Shown here one piece after another: positions 37,428 to 46,465 of a stretch of 64,000 nt of DNA. Under the pieces are notes generated by a model that saw only the letters and a list, made by a program, of their open reading frames with translations, did no database searches and had not been told where the DNA came from. The stretch lies in NCBI RefSeq assembly GCF_009688945.1, contig NZ_AP021874.1:1426001-1490000 (forward strand), written 5' to 3'. How positions within the stretch are numbered: position 1 is the first letter of the stretch; each line of letters starts with the position of its first letter. Both the position numbers and the translations under genes were made by a program. Source of the DNA: Desulfosarcina alkanivorans. GTDB taxonomy: Bacteria > Desulfobacterota > Desulfobacteria > Desulfobacterales > Desulfosarcinaceae.

Positions 37428-37598
37428 GTGAACACCAAGCTACTGATGATCATTTCGTTTTTGTTTTATCTGTCCTGGAGGAAAGCTTCGGACAGCTTCC
37501 TTTTGTTCTGTGCGCTTTTTGCGGCCGGTCTGTGCGTTTGCGTAATGATCTACCGGATGGAAAACACCCGCATCGCAGCCGATGACGATGCCGACTGA
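37428..37598 (+). CDS. Small two-segment membrane protein (56 residues)
   Basis: Starts at GTG 37428 with AGGGA about 6 bases upstream and ends at TGA 37596-37598. It has two hydrophobic segments (LLMIISFLFYLSW and FLLFCALFAAGLCVCVMIY) joined by a short basic turn (RKASDS), and ends in an acidic tail (IAADDDAD). A helical hairpin anchored in the membrane is likely. It lies between the start of pepD and the end of the IMPase-like gene, on the opposite strand to both. Function unknown. Confidence 0.5.
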   Translation: MNTKLLMIISFLFYLSWRKASDSFLLFCALFAAGLCVCVMIYRMENTRIAADDDAD

Positions 37599-37618
37599 GC
37601 CATTACGGCGAACGCATG

Positions 37619-38419
37619 TCAGCGGCGCTTTTCCAGGCAGTCCAGAGCGGCCCGGCAGTTGCCCGGTGCGGTCACCAGAAGGTGTTCGTCGATCCGTTCT
37701 CCGTTGAGATAGTCGTTGAGGTAAAACTTTTCGCCGCTGGCTTTATAGAGCCTCCCGCCGGCAGCCTCGACAATCATCCGGGTGGCAGCCAGGTCCTGGA
37801 AGGACTCGTTGGCCGTCACCGCCGCATCCGCTCTCCCCATGGCCACGTAACACAGGTGTGCGCCGGTACATCCCAGATTCCTGATCTTTCCCGGAAACCG
37901 GGAAACGTAGTGCTGGTGAAATCTCGAAAAGGTGAACATCAGGCTTTCATCGTCAAGGGGGCGGTCATCGGTCATCCGGATCCGGTTCTCTCCCCAGAAA
38001 GCCTTTCCTCCGGCCCGGGCATGAAACAGGTCCCCGGTGGCCGGCATGTAAAAAGCGCCGAACACCGGCCAGAAATTTTCCAAGAGCGCCAGAGACATTC
38101 CCCAGATGGGAATGCCGGCCTGGTAATTATCCACCCCGTCGATGGGGTCGAAGATCCACATGTATCGCCGGCTGTCATGGGTGTAGGCGGTATCCGGCGT
38201 TTTGCTGGTAAACATCCGGTGGTCCGGATACTGGTTGTCCACCGCCTGCCGGAAACGTTTGTTGATCTGCAGCTCGGCCTGCGTGACCAGTCCTTCATCG
38301 AACTTGGCCGGCCCCCGGCCCTTGCCATAGCTGTCCATTGCCGCCTGGCCGGCATCACGGATGGCGTTGATGGCAAACGCCGTCAAGGCTTCGATCCCAT
38401 GGATTGGCTCCTGCTTCAT
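37619..38419 (-). CDS. Inositol monophosphatase family protein with altered metal site
   Basis: 266 residues from the ATG at 38419, with AGGAGG upstream. The family motif is present as WIFDPIDGVDNY (Asp91 and Asp94) and the C-terminal aspartate lies in SFQDLAAT before IVEAAGG. The usual first-motif glutamates (GEE, just before the DPIDG strand) are replaced by FTSK. One metal ligand is therefore missing, and activity may be reduced or changed. The substrate class includes inositol phosphate, histidinol phosphate, fructose bisphosphate or PAP. Confidence 0.8.
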   Translation of the reverse strand: MKQEPIHGIEALTAFAINAIRDAGQAAMDSYGKGRGPAKFDEGLVTQAELQINKRFRQAVDNQYPDHRMFTSKTPDTAYTHDSRRYMWIFDPIDGVDNYQAGIPIWGMSLALLENFWPVFGAFYMPATGDLFHARAGGKAFWGENRIRMTDDRPLDDESLMFTFSRFHQHYVSRFPGKIRNLGCTGAHLCYVAMGRADAAVTANESFQDLAATRMIVEAAGGRLYKASGEKFYLNDYLNGERIDEHLLVTAPGNCRAALDCLEKRR

Positions 38420-38681
38420 GTCACCTCCTGGTTGTTGAGAAAACGGTTTCCCTGGTGAACAGACAGGGGAGGAACAAAAATAAAACCGACGCATTGTTCT
38501 GAATAAGGTATGGTTCTATTGATGGCGAGAGGCATAAAAAATCGTCATGCAACGAAGCTGCCGGCAAACAGCTGGCAATGGCTACAGGTGACCATCCAGA
38601 TGTTAAGACAAAGAAAACAAAGCAGGTGGGAAACATCTTGGCAGCCCCGGTTTCCGGCTGGGGAAAACGGGGCGATGCCGG

Positions 38682-38867
38682 CTATTTTTTTTTCGACGAG
38701 GCGTACCCGTCAGCATACCATCCGCCGCCTTTCAGTTCGAAGCTGCACGCGGAAAGTATCTTCTTGGCTTTACCGTGGCATTTGGGGCACTCGACCGTTT
38801 TGGTATCCATCCGCACCAGCTCTTCGGTAATATGACCACATTTGCACTGGAACTCATAAACCGGCAT
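38682..38867 (-). CDS. FmdB-type zinc ribbon protein
   Basis: 61 residues. MPVYEFQCKCGHITEELV, then VECPKCHGKAKKILSAC, is the FmdB/putative regulatory CxxC pattern with four zinc-binding cysteines in two CxC/CxxC pairs. A lysine-rich tail follows the WYADGYAS segment seen in many family members. AAGGAT lies before the ATG at 38867. Function of the family is poorly defined. An upstream GC-rich hairpin at 38899-38919 lies in its leader. Confidence 0.85.
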   Translation of the reverse strand: MPVYEFQCKCGHITEELVRMDTKTVECPKCHGKAKKILSACSFELKGGGWYADGYASSKKK

Positions 38868-38898
38868 CACTTTATCCTTTCTGGGTCGGGCACATGCC

Positions 38899-38919
38899 GC
38901 AGGCGCCCTGGGCGCCTGC
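38899..38919. other. GC-rich hairpin upstream of the FmdB gene
   Basis: GCAGGCGCC (38899-38907) and GGCGCCTGC (38911-38919) pair perfectly around a 3-base loop. On the plus strand a run of nine Ts begins 11 bases later, but no plus-strand gene ends here. On the minus strand it lies 32-52 bases before the FmdB start, with an A-run preceding, so it would be in that gene's leader. Confidence 0.4.
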
Positions 38920-38980
38920 CATGGTCCGCTTTTTTTTTGCAACTTAGTTCCGTTTTCCGATCATGTCAAGGCCCGATCAC

Positions 38981-39072
38981 GACAGCCTTTCCGGCATCCG
39001 TGCGCCATGAAAACCGGCGGTCCCGGACCCTATGTCCGAGTCCGCCGATTGCATGGCGCGATCACGGCTGTC
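38981..39072. repeat. Imperfect hairpin behind the degP stop codon
   Basis: The left part GACAGCC, then GCGCCATG, GGCGG and CGGAC (38981-39028), is matched in reverse complement by 39034-39072, GTCCGAGTCCGCCGATTGCATGGCGC to GGCTGTC. The right arm touches the degP stop. It probably terminates degP transcription. It does not share the sequence of the other hairpin elements. Confidence 0.55.
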
Positions 39073-40513
39073 ATTCCCGTTCGATCTTCAGCACCAGGTA
39101 TCCGGCGTTGCGCCGTTTGACCAGCAGTTGAACGGTGTCACTGTCATCGTTCTTTTTCATCAGCCGGACAAAGCCCTTCCGGTCTTTCACGGCATTTCGA
39201 TTGATCTCCTTGATAATATCGCCGGGACGCAGATCGGCCGCCTGGGCCAGGCTCTCGTCCTTCACATCCGTGACCAGCACGCCGTTTTCTTTAGCGTCGA
39301 TGCCGAAGCGCCGGGCAATGTCCGAATCCAGATCGGTCACTTCGATGCCCAGCTCATCGTTTCCCCGACTCCGCGAGGCGACGATTTTCTCATCATCGTC
39401 CCGCTTGGCCAGCGTCACCGTCAGGCTTTTTTCCCGCCCGTCGCGTATCAGTTCGAGCCTGGTCTTGCTGCCCACCGGCGTGTTGGCGATCTTGGCGGAC
39501 AGCTCCCGTCCGGTCGATACGCTTTTCCCGTCCACGGACAGAATGATGTCGTTGACTTTGACCCCGGCGTTGTCCGCCGGATCGCCTTCGAAGACCTGGG
39601 TGACCAGGACACCCTTTTCAGCCTTGAGGTCGTAGTACTCCGCCAGTTCCGGAGTCAGGTCCTGAATACCCACGCCCAGCCAGCCACGGGTGACTTCTCC
39701 ATTGTCCTTGAGCTGGTCGATAATTCCTTTGGCCATGTTGATGGGAATGGCAAAGCCGATGCCTTGCCCGCTGGCGATAATGGCCGTATTGATACCCACC
39801 ACCTCGCCATCCATATTGAGCAGCGGACCGCCGCTGTTGCCCGGGTTGATGGAAGCGTCGGTCTGGATAAAATCATCATAGGGTCCCGAACCGATGATGC
39901 GGCCCTTGGCACTGACGATACCTGCCGTGACGGTCTGCTCCAGGCCGAAAGGACTCCCGATGGCCACCACCCAGGTCCCCACTTTCAGTCGTTCGGAATT
40001 CCCAAGTTCGAGGGGTTTGAGATTTTTGGCCCCTTTGATGCGAATCAGGGCCAGGTCTGTCTTGGGATCACGCCCCACCATTTCTGCATCGAATTCCTTG
40101 TCATCCGACAGGATCACCTTGATCTGATCGGCATCCTCGATCACGTGATTGTTGGTAACAATAAACCCGTCGCCATCGATAATAAATCCGGAGCCCAGGC
40201 TGCGCTGCTTGAAATCCCGCTGGTGGCCATCTCCCTGGAACGGACCGAAAAATTCATCAAAGGGGTTTTGCTTGCCGCCGAAGGGGTTGCCGAAAAAATG
40301 CCGGAAAACAGGGCTGCCGCCTTTGATGGTTTTCACGGTTCGAATGTTTACCACTCCGGGTCTGGCGGCTTCGGCCAGTTCGCTGAAACTTTCCGGCGCG
40401 GAGAAGGCGTACGCCGTTCGAGTCCCCGGTGTGCCCGTGGATATCAATGCTGCCGCACCCAACACCCCTAAAAAAAGGAAAAACGTCTGAACCGCTTTTT
40501 TGATCTCGATCAT
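39071..40513 (-). CDS. degP: DegP/HtrA-type periplasmic serine protease
   Basis: 480 residues. A hydrophobic signal (residues ~8-25) is followed by a trypsin-like domain with His123 (TNNHVIEDAD), Asp153 (PKTDLALIR) and Ser227 (NPGNSGGP). Two PDZ domains follow (RGWLGVGIQDLTPELAEY and ELGIEVTDLDSDIARRFG). It degrades or refolds misfolded envelope proteins. The ATG at 40513 is preceded by AGGAGGT; a longer frame to 40552 lacks that site. It stands alone between an imperfect hairpin and a 327-base gap. Confidence 0.94.
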   Translation of the reverse strand: MIEIKKAVQTFFLFLGVLGAAALISTGTPGTRTAYAFSAPESFSELAEAARPGVVNIRTVKTIKGGSPVFRHFFGNPFGGKQNPFDEFFGPFQGDGHQRDFKQRSLGSGFIIDGDGFIVTNNHVIEDADQIKVILSDDKEFDAEMVGRDPKTDLALIRIKGAKNLKPLELGNSERLKVGTWVVAIGSPFGLEQTVTAGIVSAKGRIIGSGPYDDFIQTDASINPGNSGGPLLNMDGEVVGINTAIIASGQGIGFAIPINMAKGIIDQLKDNGEVTRGWLGVGIQDLTPELAEYYDLKAEKGVLVTQVFEGDPADNAGVKVNDIILSVDGKSVSTGRELSAKIANTPVGSKTRLELIRDGREKSLTVTLAKRDDDEKIVASRSRGNDELGIEVTDLDSDIARRFGIDAKENGVLVTDVKDESLAQAADLRPGDIIKEINRNAVKDRKGFVRLMKKNDDSDTVQLLVKRRNAGYLVLKIERE

Positions 40514-40840
40514 ATCCGACCTCCTTTTGAATCCTGAAAAGATTTCACGCACAAGGCATGGAACACGTGAACGATTTTAATGCGACCAACATAAACCGGC
40601 AGGCTTACGGCAAGATGACGGAAAGATTACCGATTGGTAATCATTGATGGCCGGTTAAAAGTCGCATTTCAGGCGGCTCCGTAAAAAGCCCCATGTCAAA
40701 ACTTGCGAATCCAATGTAATGAAAAACACTTATGCATTCCCCGGGGACGTGGGATGGATCGTGACACCGATAGGGGACGGTTGGCGGGGCTGTCAAAGAC
40801 TGGGCACCTGCCCATCTGTTCCGGCATTGGGCATTGGGGG
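40514..40840. other. Region between degP and the hybrid sensor kinase
   Basis: About 327 bases holding no convincing gene. It includes AAAAGTCGCATTTCAGGCGG at 40647-40666, similar to AAAATCGGCATTTCAGACGG near 59411, a short dispersed motif. The degP promoter should lie at the left; the AT-rich stretch CTTACGGCAAGATGACGGAAAG near 40605 gives no clear boxes. Confidence 0.35.
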
Positions 40841-43177
40841 TCAAGAGCGGTTGTCGGCGGGCGCGGCAGCCAGTTGTTCCTTCAGTGCCATGCCGATCTG
40901 CTCCATGCGGTAGGGTTTTTTGATGTACCGGCCGGCCCCCAGGCGCTGGGCCTCCAGCACACGCTGTGACTCGGAAAAGCCACTGGCGATAATGGCCTTC
41001 TGGCCTGGAGCGATGGCCAGAATCTGGCGATAGGTTTCCAGGCCGTCCATCTCGGGATCCATGATCATGTCCAGGACCAGGATATCCACCGCGGCCCTGC
41101 GGATGAAATCAACCGCGTCCTGTCCGCTGGCAACCGTATCAACCCGGTAATTCAAGCGGTTGAGCATGAATGCAGCCATGTCGCGCTGTTCTTTGATGTC
41201 ATCCACCACCAGAACGGATTCGCCCGCGCCGCGGTATCGATCGAGGGGCAGGACCTCAGCCTCGGCTTCCAGATCCTGCCGGGAAACAGGAAAATAGAGG
41301 TCGAATACGGTCCCCCGGCCTTCCACACTGCGGGCGTCAATGAAACCATGGTGATCTTTCACGGTACCCCACACCACTGCCATTCCCAGACCGGTTCCGC
41401 TCCGGCCCATTTTTTTCTTGGTATAAAAGGGCTCAAAAACGCGTTCCAGGTTTCGCATCGGAATTCCGATACCGGTATCCGCCACCCGGAGGCGTACATA
41501 TTCGCCTTCGGGAACGGTCTCGAATCCGTGCATCGGGCGGTCCATATAGCAGTTGCGGGTGCTGATGGTAATTTCCCCGACATGGGGAATGGCTTCAGCA
41601 GCATTGGTGACCAGGTTCATAACGGTTTTTCCAAGATGCACCGCGGAGCCGACAATATTGAACACCGTCGGCTCCAGATCCGCCCTTATCGTCACTTGAA
41701 AATGAACCGATTTGAGTTTGGCCAGTTCAGGGCTGTCCAGGTAGTCCCGGACGATGCGGTTCAGACTGACCACGTCGTTAACCGGCACCCCCCGCCGCGC
41801 CAGGGCCAGCATATCCTGAACAATGGCCGCGGCCTTCTCACCCGAGTTTTTGATGGTTTCAACGATGGTTCGCGCATCGCTGCCTTCGGGAATGTCCAAG
41901 AGCAGCAGTTCCGGGTAGCCCACCAGCCCCGACAGGATATTGTTCAGATCGTGGGCCACCCCCCCTGCGAGTGTGCCGATCGCCTCCATTTTCTGTGCCC
42001 GTTGAAGACGCGATTCCATTTCTTTCATGGCCGTGATATCCGTAGCGACCTGAAGTTGTGCAATACGGCCGTCTTCCCACACGATGGCCCGGGCATAGAT
42101 GATGTACCAGCGGCCGTTGACCGGATTTTTTTCCTCCCAGGAACGGCCTTCCCCGGGTCGGCCGTTTTCGTCCACCAGCATGTGCGCCTTGCATTGCTGG
42201 CAGGGCTGCTCCTGCCCCATGACCGCCTGATGGCAGACCTGCCCCACGATATCGTCGCCATAGTTTTTTTTCATGTGCCGGTTGGCCAGCAGAATGCGCC
42301 TGCTTTCCATATCCGACAGGTGGATATCGGCATCAATGCTGTCGAGTATCGTTTCGAGCTGCTCGTGGCTGGCGCGGACCCGTCCCTCGGCCTGCTTTCT
42401 CTCGCGGATCTCTTTGTTCAGATCCCGGTTGATTCGCTGGAGCGCAGCAGTGCGCGCTTCCACCCGTTTTTCCAGGTTGCGGTTGATCTGCTCTGTCTTC
42501 TCTTTTTCCTTTTCCAACAGGTAATTCAGGAAAAAACTTTTGCGCTGGTGGATCTCGATGGAGTAGCAAATCAGCATCCCCAGCAGATTGATCCCCAGAA
42601 AATGGGCGCCGTAAATCAGTTGAATCACATCACTGGCATCCATAAGCCACATCATGGCTGCCTGGTAGCCGCCGACCACGAAAAAACCGGCAATCGAAGC
42701 GGTCACGAATCGGGCATGAATAAAGGTATATCCGAAAAAAACGCAAAAAATGGTACCGACTCCGTAAAAGTAGGATTCGGGCGCGGGCGTGATCACCACC
42801 ATGGCTATGTAGGCAACGCCGGTGACTATGATATAGAAGGCATTGATCGGCTGCCAAAACCGCCGGTAAACATCGGTGTAGGAAAAAATCAACCCCACGA
42901 GAAACACGGGGCACACCATCACATAGCGAATGAACCACAACTGGAATTTCTGTTCCGGAAACACATAGGCGTCCAGGATGCCGAAAATGCTGAAAAAGAG
43001 AATTGCGTAGAGCTTGCACCGTCGCACATGATCCAGGGAATTGGAAAAGTAGGCGCGCCTGAAGGGCTTTTCCAGGGTTTGGTCCCGCCCCGTAAAATCC
43101 AGGGTCAACGGATTCAGGCTGACCTGGATCATGCTGTAGGGGATGGCAACATCGATTTTATTCTTGGCCAGGTTCAT
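40841..43177 (-). CDS. Hybrid sensor histidine kinase (membrane, PAS, HK, receiver)
   Basis: 778 residues. Six or so membrane helices in residues ~55-220 are followed by a coiled coil, a PAS domain with its own C-x2-C motif (EQPCQQCKAH), the phosphoacceptor VAHDLNNILSG, and ATPase boxes NLVTNAAEAI, DTGIGIP and SGTGLGMAVV. A C-terminal receiver domain has LVVDDIKEQ and the phosphoacceptor aspartate in LVLDMIMDPEMDG. No output domain follows the receiver, so a separate phosphorelay or regulator is expected, but none is adjacent with the right architecture. The signal is unknown. Confidence 0.9.
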   Translation of the reverse strand: MNLAKNKIDVAIPYSMIQVSLNPLTLDFTGRDQTLEKPFRRAYFSNSLDHVRRCKLYAILFFSIFGILDAYVFPEQKFQLWFIRYVMVCPVFLVGLIFSYTDVYRRFWQPINAFYIIVTGVAYIAMVVITPAPESYFYGVGTIFCVFFGYTFIHARFVTASIAGFFVVGGYQAAMMWLMDASDVIQLIYGAHFLGINLLGMLICYSIEIHQRKSFFLNYLLEKEKEKTEQINRNLEKRVEARTAALQRINRDLNKEIRERKQAEGRVRASHEQLETILDSIDADIHLSDMESRRILLANRHMKKNYGDDIVGQVCHQAVMGQEQPCQQCKAHMLVDENGRPGEGRSWEEKNPVNGRWYIIYARAIVWEDGRIAQLQVATDITAMKEMESRLQRAQKMEAIGTLAGGVAHDLNNILSGLVGYPELLLLDIPEGSDARTIVETIKNSGEKAAAIVQDMLALARRGVPVNDVVSLNRIVRDYLDSPELAKLKSVHFQVTIRADLEPTVFNIVGSAVHLGKTVMNLVTNAAEAIPHVGEITISTRNCYMDRPMHGFETVPEGEYVRLRVADTGIGIPMRNLERVFEPFYTKKKMGRSGTGLGMAVVWGTVKDHHGFIDARSVEGRGTVFDLYFPVSRQDLEAEAEVLPLDRYRGAGESVLVVDDIKEQRDMAAFMLNRLNYRVDTVASGQDAVDFIRRAAVDILVLDMIMDPEMDGLETYRQILAIAPGQKAIIASGFSESQRVLEAQRLGAGRYIKKPYRMEQIGMALKEQLAAAPADNRS

Positions 43178-43254
43178 CGATCACCGCCGGGTATGGGTAA
43201 ATCAAACGGCATGCAGGCAGCAGGGACAAGCCGGATTCAGGATATGGATTCGAT

Positions 43255-44679
43255 TCATTTCAACGTCTTGCCATCGGGGGGCAGGCACAGGGTAAACGTA
43301 CTTCCTTTTCCTAGTGTGCTCTCGGCATTAATTTCTCCGCCATGGGCAGTGGCAATTGCCCTGGCCAGACTCAATCCCAGCCCGTAACCTCCGGTTGCCC
43401 GGCTCTGGTCGCATCGAAAAAACCGGGCGAAAATTCTGGGCAGATCCCCGGCGCCGATCCCGATACCATCATCTTTTACGAAAATGTTAATCTTTTCAAT
43501 ACCTTTATCATGAACGCCACGAATGTCAATGTTGCCCGGCGCCGGTGTATACTTGATGGCATTGTCAACGAGGTTGGCCATCGCCCGTTGAAGCATCTTC
43601 AGGTCTCCCTGCACCATCAACGTCTCAGGAACGTCGCAGGTCAGGGCAAGCCCTTTGTCTTCAGCCAGGGGGCCAAAAAGCGCCACCGCCCCCCGGACCA
43701 CGTCTGCCAGGTTCACCGGTTCCAGGGCGTCGCCACCGGCACCGGCGTCGGTTTTGGAGATGAACAGCATGGTATTGATCATATCCAGGAGCCGATCGCA
43801 CTCTTCGATGGTGTTGCCGGCCAGGGTCAGGTCCCCCCCGCCGTCCGGGGCGCCGGAGATACTGAGTTCAGCCATCCCGCGAATTCGGGCCACCGGACTT
43901 TTCAGGTCATGGGCAATATTGTCACCCATCTCACGGATCCCGACGACCAGTTTTTCGATACGGTCCAGCATCTGGTTGAAGGTCAGTGCCAGCTGGTCGA
44001 TCTCCTCGTGGCGTGCCATGATCGGTACCCGCCGGCCAAGTTCGGATTCGGAAATCTGCTGCGCCGTCCGGGTAACCGCTTCGACGCCGGAAAGGGCCCG
44101 CCTGGCCATGAACCAGCCGACCAGCACTGCCGTCAGAATCAACACGGACATGGTGACCAGAAAGATCTTCTTAAAGATGCCGATAAAGGCCGTATCGTTT
44201 TCCATGGAATAGCCCAGCTGGGCCACGACCCCCCTGCCGATGATACCATATACGATGCGCACCCGATCGGGGCGGCCGGGAATCGCCAGGGTTTCATAAA
44301 CCCGCGAATGGCCCTTCACCAGCCGGTTGACGGCACGCCTGTTGATCCCGATCTCCTTCCAATAGGACATATTGGATGAAGAAAAAGCGACCCCGCTGGC
44401 ATACAACAGGCGAAAGAAGATTTTCTTCTCACCAGCCGCCTGGGATTCCAGGAGCGCAGCGGCCTTGACCTCCTCAAGCCCCTGGATGTTGTAAATGGCG
44501 CCGAATTCAGAGATCTTTTCGGAAAGCCGGCTGTCCAGCCGCTGTCTCAGATGGGTGGAGATCAACACATAAAAGAAAACAAACGCCATGCATGACAGCA
44601 ATGAGAAAATAACCCCGTACCACAGGGTTAAACGGAAGGAAAGAGTTCGGGGCAGTTTAAGCATTCCGGCGAAGGGCAT
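43255..44679 (-). CDS. Membrane sensor histidine kinase
   Basis: 474 residues: N-terminal membrane helix (LTLWYGVIFSLLSCMAFVFFY), a periplasmic domain to about residue 155, a second helix (IFLVTMSVLILTAVLVGWFMA), a HAMP linker, the phosphoacceptor MGDNIAHDLKSPVARIRG, and ATPase motifs NLVDNAIKYTP, DDGIGIG and GYGLGLSLARAI. The frame overlaps the upstream response regulator by 23 bases, which couples the pair. A start at Met6 (44664) is also possible. It is an EnvZ/HeavyMetal-type orthodox kinase. Confidence 0.92.
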   Translation of the reverse strand: MPFAGMLKLPRTLSFRLTLWYGVIFSLLSCMAFVFFYVLISTHLRQRLDSRLSEKISEFGAIYNIQGLEEVKAAALLESQAAGEKKIFFRLLYASGVAFSSSNMSYWKEIGINRRAVNRLVKGHSRVYETLAIPGRPDRVRIVYGIIGRGVVAQLGYSMENDTAFIGIFKKIFLVTMSVLILTAVLVGWFMARRALSGVEAVTRTAQQISESELGRRVPIMARHEEIDQLALTFNQMLDRIEKLVVGIREMGDNIAHDLKSPVARIRGMAELSISGAPDGGGDLTLAGNTIEECDRLLDMINTMLFISKTDAGAGGDALEPVNLADVVRGAVALFGPLAEDKGLALTCDVPETLMVQGDLKMLQRAMANLVDNAIKYTPAPGNIDIRGVHDKGIEKINIFVKDDGIGIGAGDLPRIFARFFRCDQSRATGGYGLGLSLARAIATAHGGEINAESTLGKGSTFTLCLPPDGKTLK

Positions 44680-45334
44680 ACCCCACCCCGCGGACCGTAT
44701 GGATCAGTTTTTCGTTGCTCCCCTTGTCCACCTTGTCGCGGAGCCGGCAGATCCGCGCCTCAACGACATTGGTCTGCGGATCGAAATGGTAATCCCAGAC
44801 GTGCTCCATGATCATGGTCTTGGACACCACCCGGCCGGCGTTTCGCATGAGGTATTCCAGAAGGGAGTACTCCAGCGGCTGCAGATCGATCTTTACCCCG
44901 CCGCGGCGAACTTCGCGGGTCAGCATGTCGATGGTCAGATCGCCACAGGTCAGTCGGGTGGGCTCCTTGGCGCCGCTGGCACGCCGGATCAACGCCTGAA
45001 CCCGGGCCAGCAGTTCCGAGAAGGCAAAGGGTTTGCTCAGATAGTCGTCACCGCCCGTTTGCAGTCCCCTGACCCGATCATCGATGGCACTTTTGGCGCT
45101 GAGAATAATCACCGGTGTCATAACCTTTTCCCGACGCATCCGCCCGATGAGAGACAGGCCGTCCAATCCGGGCAGCATGATGTCCACCACGGCGGCATCG
45201 TAGGGTTCGGTAAGCGCAAGGTCCAGCCCGGACGTTCCGTCCGGGGCGTGGTCGACCGCAAAGCCCTCGGCCTTGAACCCTTTTTTGACAAAGGAGGCTA
45301 TTTTTTCGTCGTCTTCAATCAATAACAGTCGCAT
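44657..45334 (-). CDS. OmpR/PhoB-type response regulator
   Basis: 225 residues from the ATG at 45334. The receiver domain has LLLIEDDEKIASFVKKG, phosphoacceptor in AVVDIMLPGLDGL, and K-P in LSKPFAFSELLARVQA. A C-terminal winged helix carries VDLQPLEYSLLEYLMRNAG and RICRLRDKVDKG followed by IHTVRGVGYALRRN. A longer frame upstream to 45511 lacks receiver character. It is translationally coupled to the kinase at 43255-44679. The 14-bp palindrome at 45486-45499 lies about 150 bases upstream. Confidence 0.93.
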   Translation of the reverse strand: MRLLLIEDDEKIASFVKKGFKAEGFAVDHAPDGTSGLDLALTEPYDAAVVDIMLPGLDGLSLIGRMRREKVMTPVIILSAKSAIDDRVRGLQTGGDDYLSKPFAFSELLARVQALIRRASGAKEPTRLTCGDLTIDMLTREVRRGGVKIDLQPLEYSLLEYLMRNAGRVVSKTMIMEHVWDYHFDPQTNVVEARICRLRDKVDKGSNEKLIHTVRGVGYALRRNA

Positions 45335-45865
45335 CGCGTTTTCCCATGTCGCTTCGCCCCGGAAACCAGTGCCGGTTTGGCCGGCCCCGGTATATTCGGC
45401 GCTGAAACAGCGGTTATCGGCACGTGTTTCCGGACGGCAACCCGCCCCACGGGGGCGTCTCTCCGTTGGCCCGGCCTTGATGCCCTGCAACCGGTTGCAA
45501 CCCGGTGTCAAGAGGCGGCTGCTGACCAGACCGGGAGCAGTCCCAGTCGCGTTTTCCGGATGCCGGCATGCAATGAGAGTATAAACGTGTCTTTGCCCCT
45601 TGGCAAGCCGGGTATCGACAAAAATAGCATAAATGCAGGGTCTTATATCTACCCAGCAATTTTCTTGACAAAAGCGCCGGCCACTGAGACAGTGGTGCCC
45701 GTCCGAAGACGGTTAATTTACACGACATCCTGGCCACGCTTGAAATTTTATCTGCCGACGGTCAACCCGATGCCGGCGATTCAGTTTCCTCCCGGCCCGG
45801 ATAGCGGCACCAGTTTGGCGTTTACGGACGGGATCCTTCACAACGACAGTTCAAACGGTGAAAAA
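45335..45865. other. Divergent intergenic region between the OmpR-type regulator and a hypothetical gene
   Basis: About 530 bases without a convincing gene. It holds the perfect palindrome TGCAACCGGTTGCA (45486-45499) on the regulator side and a TTGACA (45665-45670) in an AT-rich part on the other side. No good -10 element follows. Promoters for the two divergent units should be here. Confidence 0.35.
45486..45499. promoter_or_regulatory. 14-bp perfect palindrome upstream of the OmpR-type two-component pair
   Basis: TGCAACCGGTTGCA is exactly self-complementary and is followed by a further ACCCGG. OmpR-family regulators usually bind direct rather than inverted repeats, so another regulator may be involved. 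It is about 150 bases upstream of the regulator start. Confidence 0.3.
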
Positions 45866-46465
45866 ATGAAGAAAAAACGGGTGGCCCTTCGATGGGAAGG
45901 GGCGTTTCTTGAGTTGTGCATGGGACGCATCACGGCGGACCAGCAAAATCATATGGATGCCCACGGCGCCGGCCTGAGCCGGGATGTCCAGTCCCTGTGG
46001 TACGAAAACCCGGAATTGTTGCGGTCGGTTTTCCAAGCGGACAACTGGTGGTCCGTGGATGACCTGGATCATGCCATGGGGCTCGTTTTTGCCGACCGGC
46101 CCACCCTCGATAAAGCACTGGCAACCATCGGCTTTGAAATCGACGGCACACCGGTATCCGTCGACCCCGATTCGCTGCAGCTGAGTTTTTATGCCCCTGA
46201 ACCCATCGATCAACTGAAAAAGGATGACCGGGTCGTCTGCCATGGCATCCGCCGCCAGGCCGTATTGCACTTGGAGGCCGAAATTGCGCCACCCTTCGAC
46301 CCGTCGGTGGTCGCCCTGTCCTTTCAGCACTATGCGGACTATGGCCACATCCTGATCGATATAGATATCGACGGACATGACGACGTCCGCTTCACCTGGG
46401 GGGACACGACCTATTTACCTCCCCGATTCCTGGGAAAGGAACATTTCGATGACACTTCAAGATAG
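45866..46465 (+). CDS. Conserved-looking soluble protein of unknown function
   Basis: 199 residues. ATG 45866 with a poor ribosome site. N-terminal ALRWEGAFLELCMGRITA, then LWYENPELLRSVFQADNWWSVDDLDHAMGL in the middle, and a C-terminal beta-rich part with IDIDIDGHDDVRFTWGDTTY. No family recognised; no signal peptide. It overlaps the yqeY gene by 17 bases, so they are translated together. Confidence 0.65.
   Translation: MKKKRVALRWEGAFLELCMGRITADQQNHMDAHGAGLSRDVQSLWYENPELLRSVFQADNWWSVDDLDHAMGLVFADRPTLDKALATIGFEIDGTPVSVDPDSLQLSFYAPEPIDQLKKDDRVVCHGIRRQAVLHLEAEIAPPFDPSVVALSFQHYADYGHILIDIDIDGHDDVRFTWGDTTYLPPRFLGKEHFDDTSR

Noticed and set aside
41348-43387. A long plus-strand frame opposite the hybrid sensor kinase
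   Set aside because: Histidine/glutamine-rich text without domains. The minus strand has clear kinase and receiver motifs.
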